Below, piece after piece: positions 7,163 to 13,230 of a DNA stretch of 13,230 nucleotides. Below the pieces are notes generated by a model that was given only the letters and a program-made list of their open reading frames with translations, was not told where the DNA came from and did no database searches. How positions within the stretch are numbered: position 1 is the stretch's first letter; each line of letters starts with the position of its first letter. The stretch is taken from positions 1 through 13,230 of the forward strand of contig JALHVH010000258.1 of NCBI GenBank assembly GCA_022867105.1, read 5' to 3'. Source of the DNA: Candidatus Aminicenantota bacterium. GTDB taxonomy: Bacteria > Acidobacteriota > Aminicenantia > Aminicenantales > Saccharicenantaceae. A program made the translations under genes and the position numbers.

Positions 7163-8059
7163 TCAGACGAAACTCTCCTTGTCGTAGCCGATCTTGACGA
7201 GCTCGATCTTTTGCGGGTCGGCGGTGCCGAGATGGTATTTGCTGTCGGCGATGGCGATGTGCTTGGCCGGCGGGTTGAGGGGGCGTTCCTCGGCGAAATA
7301 TTCCCGGCGGATCGCCTCGATGATGCGCAGTCCGGTGGCGTCGACGGCGACCGGGTCGAATCCCATCATGAGGCCGTAGTATTTCCAGACATATTTGGGA
7401 TTGAAGCTGTGGGGGCCGAAGCTGTGGAATTGGGGCGTGAACATCACCAGGACATTCAACCGCGTCTTGCCCTTGACGACCGGAAGGTCCCAGATCGAGG
7501 CCAGGTCGGCGCAGGAGTCGGGGTGGATCGTGATCGGCTCGGGAATGAACATGATGTAGTTTTTGATCAGCGAACCGACGCCGGCCCAATGGTGCGAGCG
7601 CATCGGCCGGGCGTTGATCAGGGCCGTCGCCTTCTGGAAGACCGGATTCTGCAAAACGCCCAGGTCATCGACGCTGATGTCGGCTTCTTTGACCCCGACC
7701 TCCATGATCCGCTTCTTGATGGAGTTTTCGACCTCGGCGGTCGTGCGCAGGTAGGGCCAGCGGTTGTTTTTGATGCCGACGATGTCGTCGGGCTTGATGA
7801 TCGTTTTCCAGGCGCTCTGAGGATCGGGCATGCCGGTCAAGGCCTTAATGCCGGTATCGAGCATTTCCTCAACGACCGCATATTGTGGATTGCCGTTTCC
7901 ATCCAGGACATTGAGGTCGCGCACCAGGACGACACGGCTCCTGCCGCTCTTGACGGGAGCGGCCGTCTCCTGTCCGGAGAGGAGCAGGGTCGTGCCGATG
8001 GCGGCGGCCGAAGCGCTTTTAATGAATTGCCGTCTGCTGATCGATTTTCTGGGCTTCAT
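7163..8059 (-). CDS. Tat-exported DUF362-like protein
   Basis: A 298-residue protein with a twin-arginine signal near the N-terminus (SRRQFIK followed by a hydrophobic AAAIGTTLLL stretch), so it should be exported folded to the periplasm. The body resembles DUF362: RVVLVRDLN early, a VGIKNN strand, VEVGVKEADISVDD-type segments, an INARPMRSHHWAGVGSLIKN core around a conserved Lys/Asn, and GFDPVAVDATG near the end. Some DUF362 proteins carry ferredoxin-like cysteines; this one has a single cysteine (in PDSCADL) and no Fe-S motif, so Tat use implies some other cofactor or partner. Its reaction is unknown. The frame extends upstream to 8263, but that part overlaps the preceding gene; ATG at 8059 has AAGGAAGGAAAG directly before it and puts the Tat motif at the N-terminus. 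It follows the DUF6599-like gene by 13 nt. Confidence 0.85.
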   Translation of the reverse strand: MKPRKSISRRQFIKSASAAAIGTTLLLSGQETAAPVKSGRSRVVLVRDLNVLDGNGNPQYAVVEEMLDTGIKALTGMPDPQSAWKTIIKPDDIVGIKNNRWPYLRTTAEVENSIKKRIMEVGVKEADISVDDLGVLQNPVFQKATALINARPMRSHHWAGVGSLIKNYIMFIPEPITIHPDSCADLASIWDLPVVKGKTRLNVLVMFTPQFHSFGPHSFNPKYVWKYYGLMMGFDPVAVDATGLRIIEAIRREYFAEERPLNPPAKHIAIADSKYHLGTADPQKIELVKIGYDKESFV

Positions 8060-8072
8060 CTTTCCTTCCTTT

Positions 8073-8978
8073 TCAAGTCTTGATCTTGGCGAAAATAGCC
8101 CGGACGGTCGGCGTATCCGGGGCGTTGAAAACGACGCTGACCAGATCGCCCCGGCACTGGAGTCCCGTCCAGCGGCTCTCTTTCGTCGGGCGCATCCCAT
8201 CCTCCGCTCCGTCCAGCAGCTTTTGCCGGAATTGCCGGCCGGCCGCTTCGGCCCTGGCGGCATCGGGGTAGCGGACCAGCAGCAGGAAAAAAACGGCGCC
8301 GTCCTGCTGGTATTTGCCTAAGGCCGCCGGCGTGTCGTTGTCGATGTTCAAGACATTCTCGTTGGAGACAAAATAGAAACTATTAAGCCAGATGTAGTGG
8401 TGAAAATAGCGAACGGTTTCCGGGAGCAGGTTTTCCGCCGGGAGCAGCGCGATGATCGGCGGCAGGGCGCCCTCGCTCTTGATCCCGCCGGCGATCGCCT
8501 GGCCCAGCTTGAAAACGACCTCCCTTTTTTCCGTCGTTTCCGGATAGGCGAGGATCGAGACGTAATAGCGGTCCTTCCAGAAGGTCAGGAGGCCTGCGGC
8601 ATATTCGCTGCCCTGGCCGAACTGGTTGTCGATCGTTTCCCGCGAATGGGCGAAGACGCCGAAGGCGTCGGGGGCGGAGCCCATATCGAAGATGTCAACG
8701 ACGATCTCGTTTTCGGCGAAATCCTTGTATATCACCGACAGGGCGCTCTTGAAGTTGTAAGAGATGTAGAGCTCGGCGCCGCCGTCGATGTAGGTTGACA
8801 GATTCCCGGGCGTGTAGAGTTTGGGCGGATCGGCTTTTTTCCAACCGGCGATGGTATCCGGCAAAATTTGGGTGAACTCGTTGATGTTCTCCGGCATGGC
8901 GGGCGTCCTTATGAAACTGATAAATAGAATGAAAAAAATGAACCCGGCGACAGGCGAACGGCTTCTGACGATGGGCAA
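8073..8978 (-). CDS. secreted DUF6599-like protein (TTG start)
   Basis: A 301-residue protein with a Sec-type signal peptide (basic MPIVRSRS, then hydrophobic GFIFFILFISFI, with cleavage likely near the PAMP stretch). The mature part begins with a segment of the kind LPDTIAGWKKADPPKLYTP, then LSTYIDGGAELYISY and VVDIFDMGSAPDAFGVFAHSR, which resembles the DUF6599 family of exported proteins common in Acidobacteriota and Aminicenantes. No catalytic motif is evident and its function is unknown. Translation starts at TTG, chosen because GAAGGAG lies 8 nt upstream and because the first ATG codon inside (8897) would remove the whole signal peptide. It is the first gene of a two-gene operon with the Tat-exported DUF362-like protein, so both products should meet in the periplasm. 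Confidence 0.78.
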   Translation of the reverse strand: MPIVRSRSPVAGFIFFILFISFIRTPAMPENINEFTQILPDTIAGWKKADPPKLYTPGNLSTYIDGGAELYISYNFKSALSVIYKDFAENEIVVDIFDMGSAPDAFGVFAHSRETIDNQFGQGSEYAAGLLTFWKDRYYVSILAYPETTEKREVVFKLGQAIAGGIKSEGALPPIIALLPAENLLPETVRYFHHYIWLNSFYFVSNENVLNIDNDTPAALGKYQQDGAVFFLLLVRYPDAARAEAAGRQFRQKLLDGAEDGMRPTKESRWTGLQCRGDLVSVVFNAPDTPTVRAIFAKIKT

Positions 8979-8986
8979 GTCGATTT

Positions 8987-8993
8987 CTCCTTC
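8987..8993 (-). promoter_or_regulatory. Shine-Dalgarno site supporting a TTG start
   Basis: GAAGGAG on the minus strand lies 8 nt before TTG at 8978. No ATG or GTG at this spacing exists, so this site decides the start of the DUF6599-like gene. Confidence 0.65.
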
Positions 8994-9003
8994 AACACCC
9001 GTT

Positions 9004-9031
9004 AGTGTAACAAATTTGGAATGAAATTCAA
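9004..9031 (-). promoter_or_regulatory. possible promoter of the DUF6599/DUF362 operon
   Basis: On the minus strand TTGAAT (9026-9031), a 16-nt spacer and TACACT (9004-9009) form a moderate sigma70-like match within an AT-rich part of the divergent intergenic region. The fit is weaker than for the promoters at 2452, 2511 and 7035. Confidence 0.42.
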
Positions 9032-9099
9032 AAACAAGGAACAGTAGCTATGGACTGGAGTTGATTCGTTTCGGGCGTGATCAGGCGGCAATGACCGTA

Positions 9100-9128
9100 T
9101 TGTAAAACGGTTTGTCTTTCCTTAAAAT
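9100..9128 (+). promoter_or_regulatory. possible promoter of the serine-hydrolase-fold gene
   Basis: TTGTAA (9100-9105), a 17-nt spacer and TAAAAT (9123-9128) give a moderate sigma70 match, with the start codon about 60 nt downstream. A short hairpin (ACCGT at 9094-9098 with ACGGT at 9107-9111) overlaps the -35 box. The 210-nt region 8979-9188 otherwise holds only this and the opposing promoter. Confidence 0.42.
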
Positions 9129-9188
9129 GGGGCTGACGGATATTTTGAATCGACATTCTGCCGATCGGGATTTATTCGGGAGGAGCCA

Positions 9189-10868
9189 ATGACTAAAGTC
9201 AGTTTAAGGGCCGCGGCGTGTTTAATACTGCTGTCCCTTTTTGCTTTTGGCCAAAGCGCCGATAAAAAAGAAACACCCCCGTCGCCGAATGCGAGGATGG
9301 ACAAGCTGTTCGATTTTTGGAACCGGCTGGACCAGCCCGGCTTTGCCGTGGTCGTGGTCAAGGAGGGACAGGTCGTTTATCAGAACGTGTTCGGCCTGGC
9401 CTGTCAGGAGCACGGCGTCGCCATTGCCCCGAAGACGGTCTTCAATATAGCCACCGCGGCCGAACCGTTCGTCGGCATGGCCGTCGCCTTGCTGGAGAAT
9501 GAGGGCAAACTGTCGCTGGACGACGATGTCCGCAAATACATCCCGGAAATCCCCGATTTCGGGACTCCGATCAAGCTGCGCCACCTGCTCTATCAAACCA
9601 GTGGACTGCGGGACTGGCTTTCCGTGCTCCAGCTAAGCGGCCGGGACAAAGAGGAGGTCACGTTCGAAAAGGTGCTGAATATCATCAAGGCCCAGAAGCA
9701 GCTTGCGTTCCCCCCCGGTGATCGCTTCCAGGATTCCAATACCAATTACGACCTGCTGGCGGAAACGATCAAGCGCGCGACCGGCCGACCTTTCTCCGAT
9801 TGGGCCTGGGAAAACATCTTCAAGCCCTTGAAAATGACCAGGACCCAGTTTCGCGACAACTTCCGCTCGATCTTTGACGACCAGGCTTTCACCTATAACT
9901 TCACCCGCCGGGAATACCTGAAGGGCATCGACAACTTGTCCCTGGCCGGGTCGCATTCGCTTTTCGCCTCGATCGCCGACCTGGCCAAATGGCTGCTTAA
10001 CTTGGAGACCGGACAGGTGGGCGGCAAAGACGTCTTCGCCAAGATGTTCACGGCTGGCCTGTTGAGCAATGGCCAGAGCTCGGGTTTCGGCTATGGCTGG
10101 AACGTCGAGGACGGGCCGGGGAGAAGGAAGGTATCGCGGATCGGGAATTGGGCCGGCTCCGGAGCGGCCCTGGTCTATTTCCCGGACCAGAAGTTTGGCT
10201 TCGCCGTGCTTGCCAATTGGGACTATACTCTTGTGGAGGGATTCCTCCAGGATATTGCCGATATTTATCTTCCGGCCCCTGTCGAGCCGGTGAAGAAGAG
10301 TCTGCCGGCAGCTGCGAAAAAGACTGTCAAGGTAAGCCCGGAGATCCTGGATTCCTATGCCGGCGATTACAGAATGGGGCCGGGGCAGGTCTATACGATC
10401 AGCCGCAAGGGCGACCAGCTGATCTTAAGTGTTCCCGGGATGAGCTTTCCTCTGGTTACCCTATCGAAAACCGAATTTCTTTTGGCCTTCGCCGATGCCC
10501 GGATCGCCTTTCAAAAAGACAAGGAAGGGAAAGTTCAACAATTTGTCTGGAAACAAGGCGGAGGCGAGCAGACCGCCCCTAAGATCGTTATGGTGAAACC
10601 GACCCCCCAGGAGCTCGAGGAGTTTGCCGGCTCCTATTTCAATGCCCAGCTCGACCTCCGTTATGCCGTTGAGCTTCGCGGCGATACGCTGATCGTCAAT
10701 GCTCCGGGGCAAAATGAGATCCGACTGGCGCCCGACGAAAAAGATCATTTTGCCACCAGCTCGCGCGTTTTCCCGATGGTGATTTTTCAGCGGGACGGGC
10801 AAAACCGGGTGACCGGATTCATCATCGACAGCGATCCTGTCCGCGATCTGGTTTTCAAGAAGAATTAG
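9189..10868 (+). CDS. secreted beta-lactamase/DD-peptidase-fold protein with altered active site (probable pseudoenzyme)
   Basis: A 559-residue protein with a Sec signal peptide (MTKVSLRAAACLILLSLFAF). Residues about 36-350 have the class C beta-lactamase/serine hydrolase fold: VFNIATAAEPFVGMAVALL, KLSLDDDVRKYIPE, LRHLLYQTSGL, FGYGWNVED and VYFPDQKFGFAVLAN all align with conserved segments. The catalytic SxxK is replaced by TAAE (T89, E92), the YxN tyrosine by aspartate in DSN (182-184), and the HxG histidine by arginine in RIG (317-319), so penicillin-binding or esterase chemistry is unlikely. Two DUF3471-like beta domains follow, each beginning SPEILDSYAGDY or TPQELEEFAGSY (from about 385 and 475). 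The reading frame is intact, so a binding or sensing role is more likely than decay. The start has GGGAGGAG 3 nt upstream. The gene diverges from the DUF6599/DUF362 operon and its stop abuts the convergent ATPase stop. Confidence 0.88.
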   Translation: MTKVSLRAAACLILLSLFAFGQSADKKETPPSPNARMDKLFDFWNRLDQPGFAVVVVKEGQVVYQNVFGLACQEHGVAIAPKTVFNIATAAEPFVGMAVALLENEGKLSLDDDVRKYIPEIPDFGTPIKLRHLLYQTSGLRDWLSVLQLSGRDKEEVTFEKVLNIIKAQKQLAFPPGDRFQDSNTNYDLLAETIKRATGRPFSDWAWENIFKPLKMTRTQFRDNFRSIFDDQAFTYNFTRREYLKGIDNLSLAGSHSLFASIADLAKWLLNLETGQVGGKDVFAKMFTAGLLSNGQSSGFGYGWNVEDGPGRRKVSRIGNWAGSGAALVYFPDQKFGFAVLANWDYTLVEGFLQDIADIYLPAPVEPVKKSLPAAAKKTVKVSPEILDSYAGDYRMGPGQVYTISRKGDQLILSVPGMSFPLVTLSKTEFLLAFADARIAFQKDKEGKVQQFVWKQGGGEQTAPKIVMVKPTPQELEEFAGSYFNAQLDLRYAVELRGDTLIVNAPGQNEIRLAPDEKDHFATSSRVFPMVIFQRDGQNRVTGFIIDSDPVRDLVFKKN

Positions 10869-12212
10869 TCATTCTTTGGCCGGCGGTGTGGGGGGAGCGA
10901 TTCCGGCGACGGCTGACACGCGACCCGCGGCATAGAGCGGGACAATGAGAATGTCATCGACCGTGCCGAAGGACTCGGAAGAGACACGCACACCGGTTTT
11001 CATCCCGCGCTCTGAAAGAAAGAGGCGCATGCTCCGCATCGCTCCGCATAAGCCGGCCTTGACCTCGACCGGAACGAAACCCCACGCTGACGGTACGACG
11101 AAATCGACCTCGGCGTTGCTGGACCGCGCTTCGCGGTGCCAATAATAGAGAGCGGGATGGGTATGCGGCGATTGATTCTTGACCAGTTCCTGGGCGACAT
11201 GCAGTTCGGCAATGGCGCCCTTGTTGATCAGCTCGTCATAGGGCAAGACGATGAACGGCGCGGCGTCGAGTCCCGCTAGCCGCTGAAACAATCCGCAGTC
11301 GAAGAAAGCGATCTTGAATCGTTTCGGATCTATTTGTCCGCCGAGCGGAAGTCCTCGCGCTGCCGTGTGGTATATCGGATAAGCGATTCCCGCCTGGATC
11401 AGCAGTTCGAGCGCTTGTCTATAGGCGGTGGTTGTCTCGGGGCCGATGGCCGCATATTTGAATTTCCGTCCGGCCTGTTCGACGATCGAACGGAACACCT
11501 CGCGCAATCTAGTGGTCGGAATCTTTTTGCGGTATTTGGCGAAATCGTCGAGATAGGAAGCGATGAGCGCATCGTGGAGCCGATGCACCTTGGCCAGGTC
11601 GCCGGCCGAAAGATATAGCAACACCGCTTGCGGCATGCCTCCGACGATGAGAAAAATCCGGAGTCGGTCAAGCAGAAGGTCATGGAAGGTGCGATCGAGC
11701 GGGCGGGCGGGAGATGCCGAACGGACGGCGTCGGCAAGCGCGTCGCGCCCTTCGGCGCGGAGGAATTCCTCGAACGACAGGGGATACATGAAAAGCGATT
11801 CAATACGCCCTACACCGAACGAGGGGATCTCTTCGAGCGCGAATTCGAGCAGAGATCCGGCCGCGATCAGATGCAATCCGGGGCGTTCTTCGTGAAAAAA
11901 GCGGAGCGATCGGAGAGCGTCGGGGCAAGCCTGGATTTCGTCGAAGAAAAGGAGCGTGTCGCCGTCGGTGATCGTCGTTCCGGTAATGATTGAAATTTTT
12001 TCCAGCAGAGGACCAGGGGTCCGATGTTCGATGAAAAATCGGGCGATATCCGGGCGAGCCTCGAAATTTATTTCCACAAATTTTGTGAAGCGGCGGCCGA
12101 ACTCGCGTACTGAATAAGTTTTTCCGACCTGTCGCGCGCCGCGAAGAAGCAGGATTTTTCGGTCCTTGTCGGTGAACCATTCGGATAGATGTTTTTCGAT
12201 CAGCCGTTCCAT
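10869..12212 (-). CDS. AAA_14/DUF4143 ATPase
   Basis: A 447-residue cytoplasmic protein of the widespread AAA_14-plus-DUF4143 family. The N-terminal ATPase has Walker A GARQVGKT (25-32), Walker B LLFFDEIQ (D91, E92) and a sensor-like AAGSLLEF (117-124). The DUF4143 half has the family's IVGGMPQAV and a C-terminal fold resembling PD-(D/E)xK nucleases, with E336, NAEVDFVV (E368, D370) and VEVKAG (E383, K385). The family's biological role is not settled; members are patchily distributed and often lie near mobile or defence genes. Here the neighbour is a restriction-modification gene in divergent orientation. ATG at 12212 is preferred over GTG at 12218, because the GTG is part of the ribosome-binding site GAGGTGA. 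The last stop base abuts the hydrolase-fold gene stop with no gap. Confidence 0.9.
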   Translation of the reverse strand: MERLIEKHLSEWFTDKDRKILLLRGARQVGKTYSVREFGRRFTKFVEINFEARPDIARFFIEHRTPGPLLEKISIITGTTITDGDTLLFFDEIQACPDALRSLRFFHEERPGLHLIAAGSLLEFALEEIPSFGVGRIESLFMYPLSFEEFLRAEGRDALADAVRSASPARPLDRTFHDLLLDRLRIFLIVGGMPQAVLLYLSAGDLAKVHRLHDALIASYLDDFAKYRKKIPTTRLREVFRSIVEQAGRKFKYAAIGPETTTAYRQALELLIQAGIAYPIYHTAARGLPLGGQIDPKRFKIAFFDCGLFQRLAGLDAAPFIVLPYDELINKGAIAELHVAQELVKNQSPHTHPALYYWHREARSSNAEVDFVVPSAWGFVPVEVKAGLCGAMRSMRLFLSERGMKTGVRVSSESFGTVDDILIVPLYAAGRVSAVAGIAPPTPPAKE

Positions 12213-12214
12213 AA

Positions 12215-12221
12215 TCACCTC
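12215..12221 (-). promoter_or_regulatory. Shine-Dalgarno site deciding the ATPase start
   Basis: GAGGTGA on the minus strand, with its GAGG core 5 nt before ATG at 12212. It overlaps the GTG that would otherwise be the first possible start codon. Confidence 0.6.
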
Positions 12222-12241
12222 GAAAATCGATATATCAAGGC

Positions 12242-12259
12242 TAATATAGGTTAATATAG
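12242..12259. repeat. two direct TAATATAG repeats, period 10
   Basis: TAATATAG occurs at 12242-12249 and 12252-12259, exactly one helical turn apart, overlapping the -10 box and spacer of the presumed ATPase promoter. A palindrome GATATATC lies next to it (12229-12236). Such an arrangement can be a protein-binding site, but low-complexity AT sequence gives similar patterns by chance. Confidence 0.4.
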
Positions 12260-12271
12260 TATAAAAAGCAA
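12243..12271 (-). promoter_or_regulatory. likely promoter of the AAA_14/DUF4143 gene
   Basis: On the minus strand TTGCTT (12266-12271), a 17-nt spacer and TATATT (12243-12248). The -10 is one mismatch from consensus. Transcription would start near 12236, about 24 nt before the start codon. The region is strongly AT-rich, so alternative -10 boxes exist. Confidence 0.5.
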
Positions 12272-12323
12272 GGATAAAAGAAGGGGTTTATATGAATATA
12301 TCCAGCCAGAAAGCGTTATTACC

Positions 12324-12356
12324 TTGAAAACTCATACTTAACATTTGACTTTTCAA
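12324..12356. repeat. 7-bp inverted repeat overlapping the restriction gene promoter
   Basis: TTGAAAA (12324-12330) and TTTTCAA (12350-12356) are exact inverted repeats separated by 19 nt. The right arm overlaps the presumed -35 box of the restriction-modification gene. It may be an operator for a controller protein, but no controller gene is visible in the window. Confidence 0.35.
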
Positions 12357-12373
12357 CCCTATTGGTTGATATT
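12345..12373 (+). promoter_or_regulatory. possible promoter of the restriction-modification gene
   Basis: TTGACT (12345-12350), a 17-nt spacer and GATATT (12368-12373); the -35 is strong and the -10 moderate. The start codon is about 40 nt downstream. An inverted repeat overlaps the -35 box. Confidence 0.4.
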
Positions 12374-12413
12374 TGCGGGGACTGGCAATATTGGGGGCAA
12401 AGGATATCCGAGT

Positions 12414-13230
12414 ATGGGGAAAACGTTCGATCAGGGGAAAAACGACGTCGCCAAGTTGTGCCGGTATTTCGAAACGAACCGCCAACTATTCCTGGCTCCC
12501 GGCGTCAAGGAAGCCCACATCCGGCAGTCGTTGATCGACCCGTTCTTCATGGCCTTGGGTTGGGATGTCCATAATGAGTCCAAAACGGCGCCCCAATACC
12601 GCGAAGTTATTCCCGAAGACAGCCTCGATGTCGAAGGCCATTTAAAAGCGCCCGATTACACCTTCCGCGTCGGTTCCCAAGCGAAATTCTATACGGAAGC
12701 CAAGAAATGTGGCATCAATATCGACGCCGATCCGGGCCCGGCTTACCAGCTTCGCCGATATGGCTGGAGCGCCAAGGTCGTTCTATCCCTTTTGACGGAC
12801 TTTGATGAATTGGGTGTCTATGATTGCACCCTCCGTCCGCGTCCATCCGATAAGGCAAGCCACGCCCGCGTCCAATACTTTCGATTCGAGGAATATCCTG
12901 ACCGGTGGCGGGAATTATGGGATTATTTCTCTCGCGAGGCGGTTTGGTCGGGGGCCTTCGACCAGTATGCGGCCTCCAAGCGGAAACGCGGCACCTCCGA
13001 AGTGGACGCCGAATTCTTGAAGGAGATCGAGGGCTGGCGCGACGAGTTGGCCCGTAACGTCGCTTTACGAAATCCAGTTATTTCTCTGGACGATCTGAAC
13101 GCCGCCATCCTGCTGACGATCGACCGCATCGTGTTTTTCCGCATGGCTGAAGACCGAGGGATCGAGCCCTATGAACAGTTGCTCAAGCTGTGCGAGCGGC
13201 CCGACATCTATTCCCGCTTCATGCGTGACC
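12414..13230 (+). CDS. Type IIG-like restriction-modification enzyme, N-terminal part (3' truncated)
   Basis: The frame beginning ATG at 12414 stays open to the window edge, giving 272 residues with no stop. The N-terminal region fits the nuclease end of Eco57I-like Type IIG enzymes and related single-chain restriction-modification proteins: EAHIRQSLIDPFFMALGWDV, then PDYTFRV (residues 79-85), FYTEAKK, and YQLRRYGWSAKVVLSLLTDF. PD followed by ExK is the metal-binding signature of PD-(D/E)xK nucleases. The later helical part (LNAAILLTIDRIVFFRMAEDRG) matches the linker that precedes the adenine methyltransferase domain. The methyltransferase and specificity parts would lie beyond the window. 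Such enzymes cut DNA near their recognition site and methylate it, protecting against phage and foreign DNA. An AAAGGA 9-10 nt upstream is an acceptable ribosome-binding site. It is divergent from the AAA_14/DUF4143 gene. Confidence 0.85.
   Translation, partial: MGKTFDQGKNDVAKLCRYFETNRQLFLAPGVKEAHIRQSLIDPFFMALGWDVHNESKTAPQYREVIPEDSLDVEGHLKAPDYTFRVGSQAKFYTEAKKCGINIDADPGPAYQLRRYGWSAKVVLSLLTDFDELGVYDCTLRPRPSDKASHARVQYFRFEEYPDRWRELWDYFSREAVWSGAFDQYAASKRKRGTSEVDAEFLKEIEGWRDELARNVALRNPVISLDDLNAAILLTIDRIVFFRMAEDRGIEPYEQLLKLCERPDIYSRFMRD

Noticed and set aside
7103..8083. A 326-codon plus-strand frame opposite the DUF362-like gene
   Set aside because: Asp/Val/Gly-rich shadow translation. The minus strand carries the Tat signal and family motifs.
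9094..9111. ACCGT/ACGGT hairpin followed by a T-rich stretch, considered as a terminator
   Set aside because: The stem is only 5 bp, no gene on the plus strand ends before it, and it overlaps the presumed promoter of the next gene.

Overview
The window looks like a GC-rich chromosomal segment from a Gram-negative-type bacterium. The mix of a zinc-ribbon/Ser-Thr kinase/TPR membrane receptor, a DUF6599-like secreted protein, a Tat-exported DUF362-like protein and a beta-lactamase-fold protein with two C-terminal beta domains resembles uncultured Acidobacteriota or Candidatus Aminicenantes genomes. That assignment is inferred from gene content; no rRNA or other phylogenetic marker is present.

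Layout. (1) At 1-1161 (+) lie the C-terminal part of a HemG-like flavodoxin protein and a multi-pass DMT/NIPA-like membrane protein, probably one transcript. (2) An MFS transporter (1195-2433, -) converges on them. (3) At 2434-2569 there is a back-to-back promoter region. The minus-strand promoter reads TTGACA-17-TATAAA toward the MFS gene. The plus-strand promoter is an exact sigma70 consensus, TTGACA-17-TATAAT, and drives an 83-residue, low-GC small gene followed 10 nt later by a radical SAM/SPASM enzyme (2570-3959). (4) A 1028-residue receptor kinase (3927-7013, -) ends inside the 3' end of the radical SAM gene. (5) A two-gene operon for exported proteins (DUF6599-like, then DUF362-like; 7163-8978, -) precedes the kinase on the same strand. 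(6) Diverging from that operon is a secreted protein with the serine beta-lactamase/DD-peptidase fold whose catalytic motifs are all altered (9189-10868, +). (7) Its stop codon abuts the stop codon of an AAA_14/DUF4143 ATPase (10869-12212, -). An AT-rich intergenic region then separates the ATPase from the start of a Type IIG-like restriction-modification enzyme (12414 to the window edge, +), which runs off the window.

The item most likely to be an undescribed system is the small protein plus radical SAM/SPASM pair. It has the size, order and spacing of a RiPP precursor with its maturase, sits behind a textbook promoter, and its small gene is about 41% GC against clearly GC-rich flanks. No precursor family was recognised, so this is a hypothesis. 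The second item is the serine-hydrolase-fold pseudoenzyme. Several starts were moved downstream of the longest possible reading frame because a promoter or a Shine-Dalgarno site sits inside the longer version. No rRNA, tRNA, CRISPR array or insertion sequence was seen, and no gene-free stretch exceeds 300 bases.
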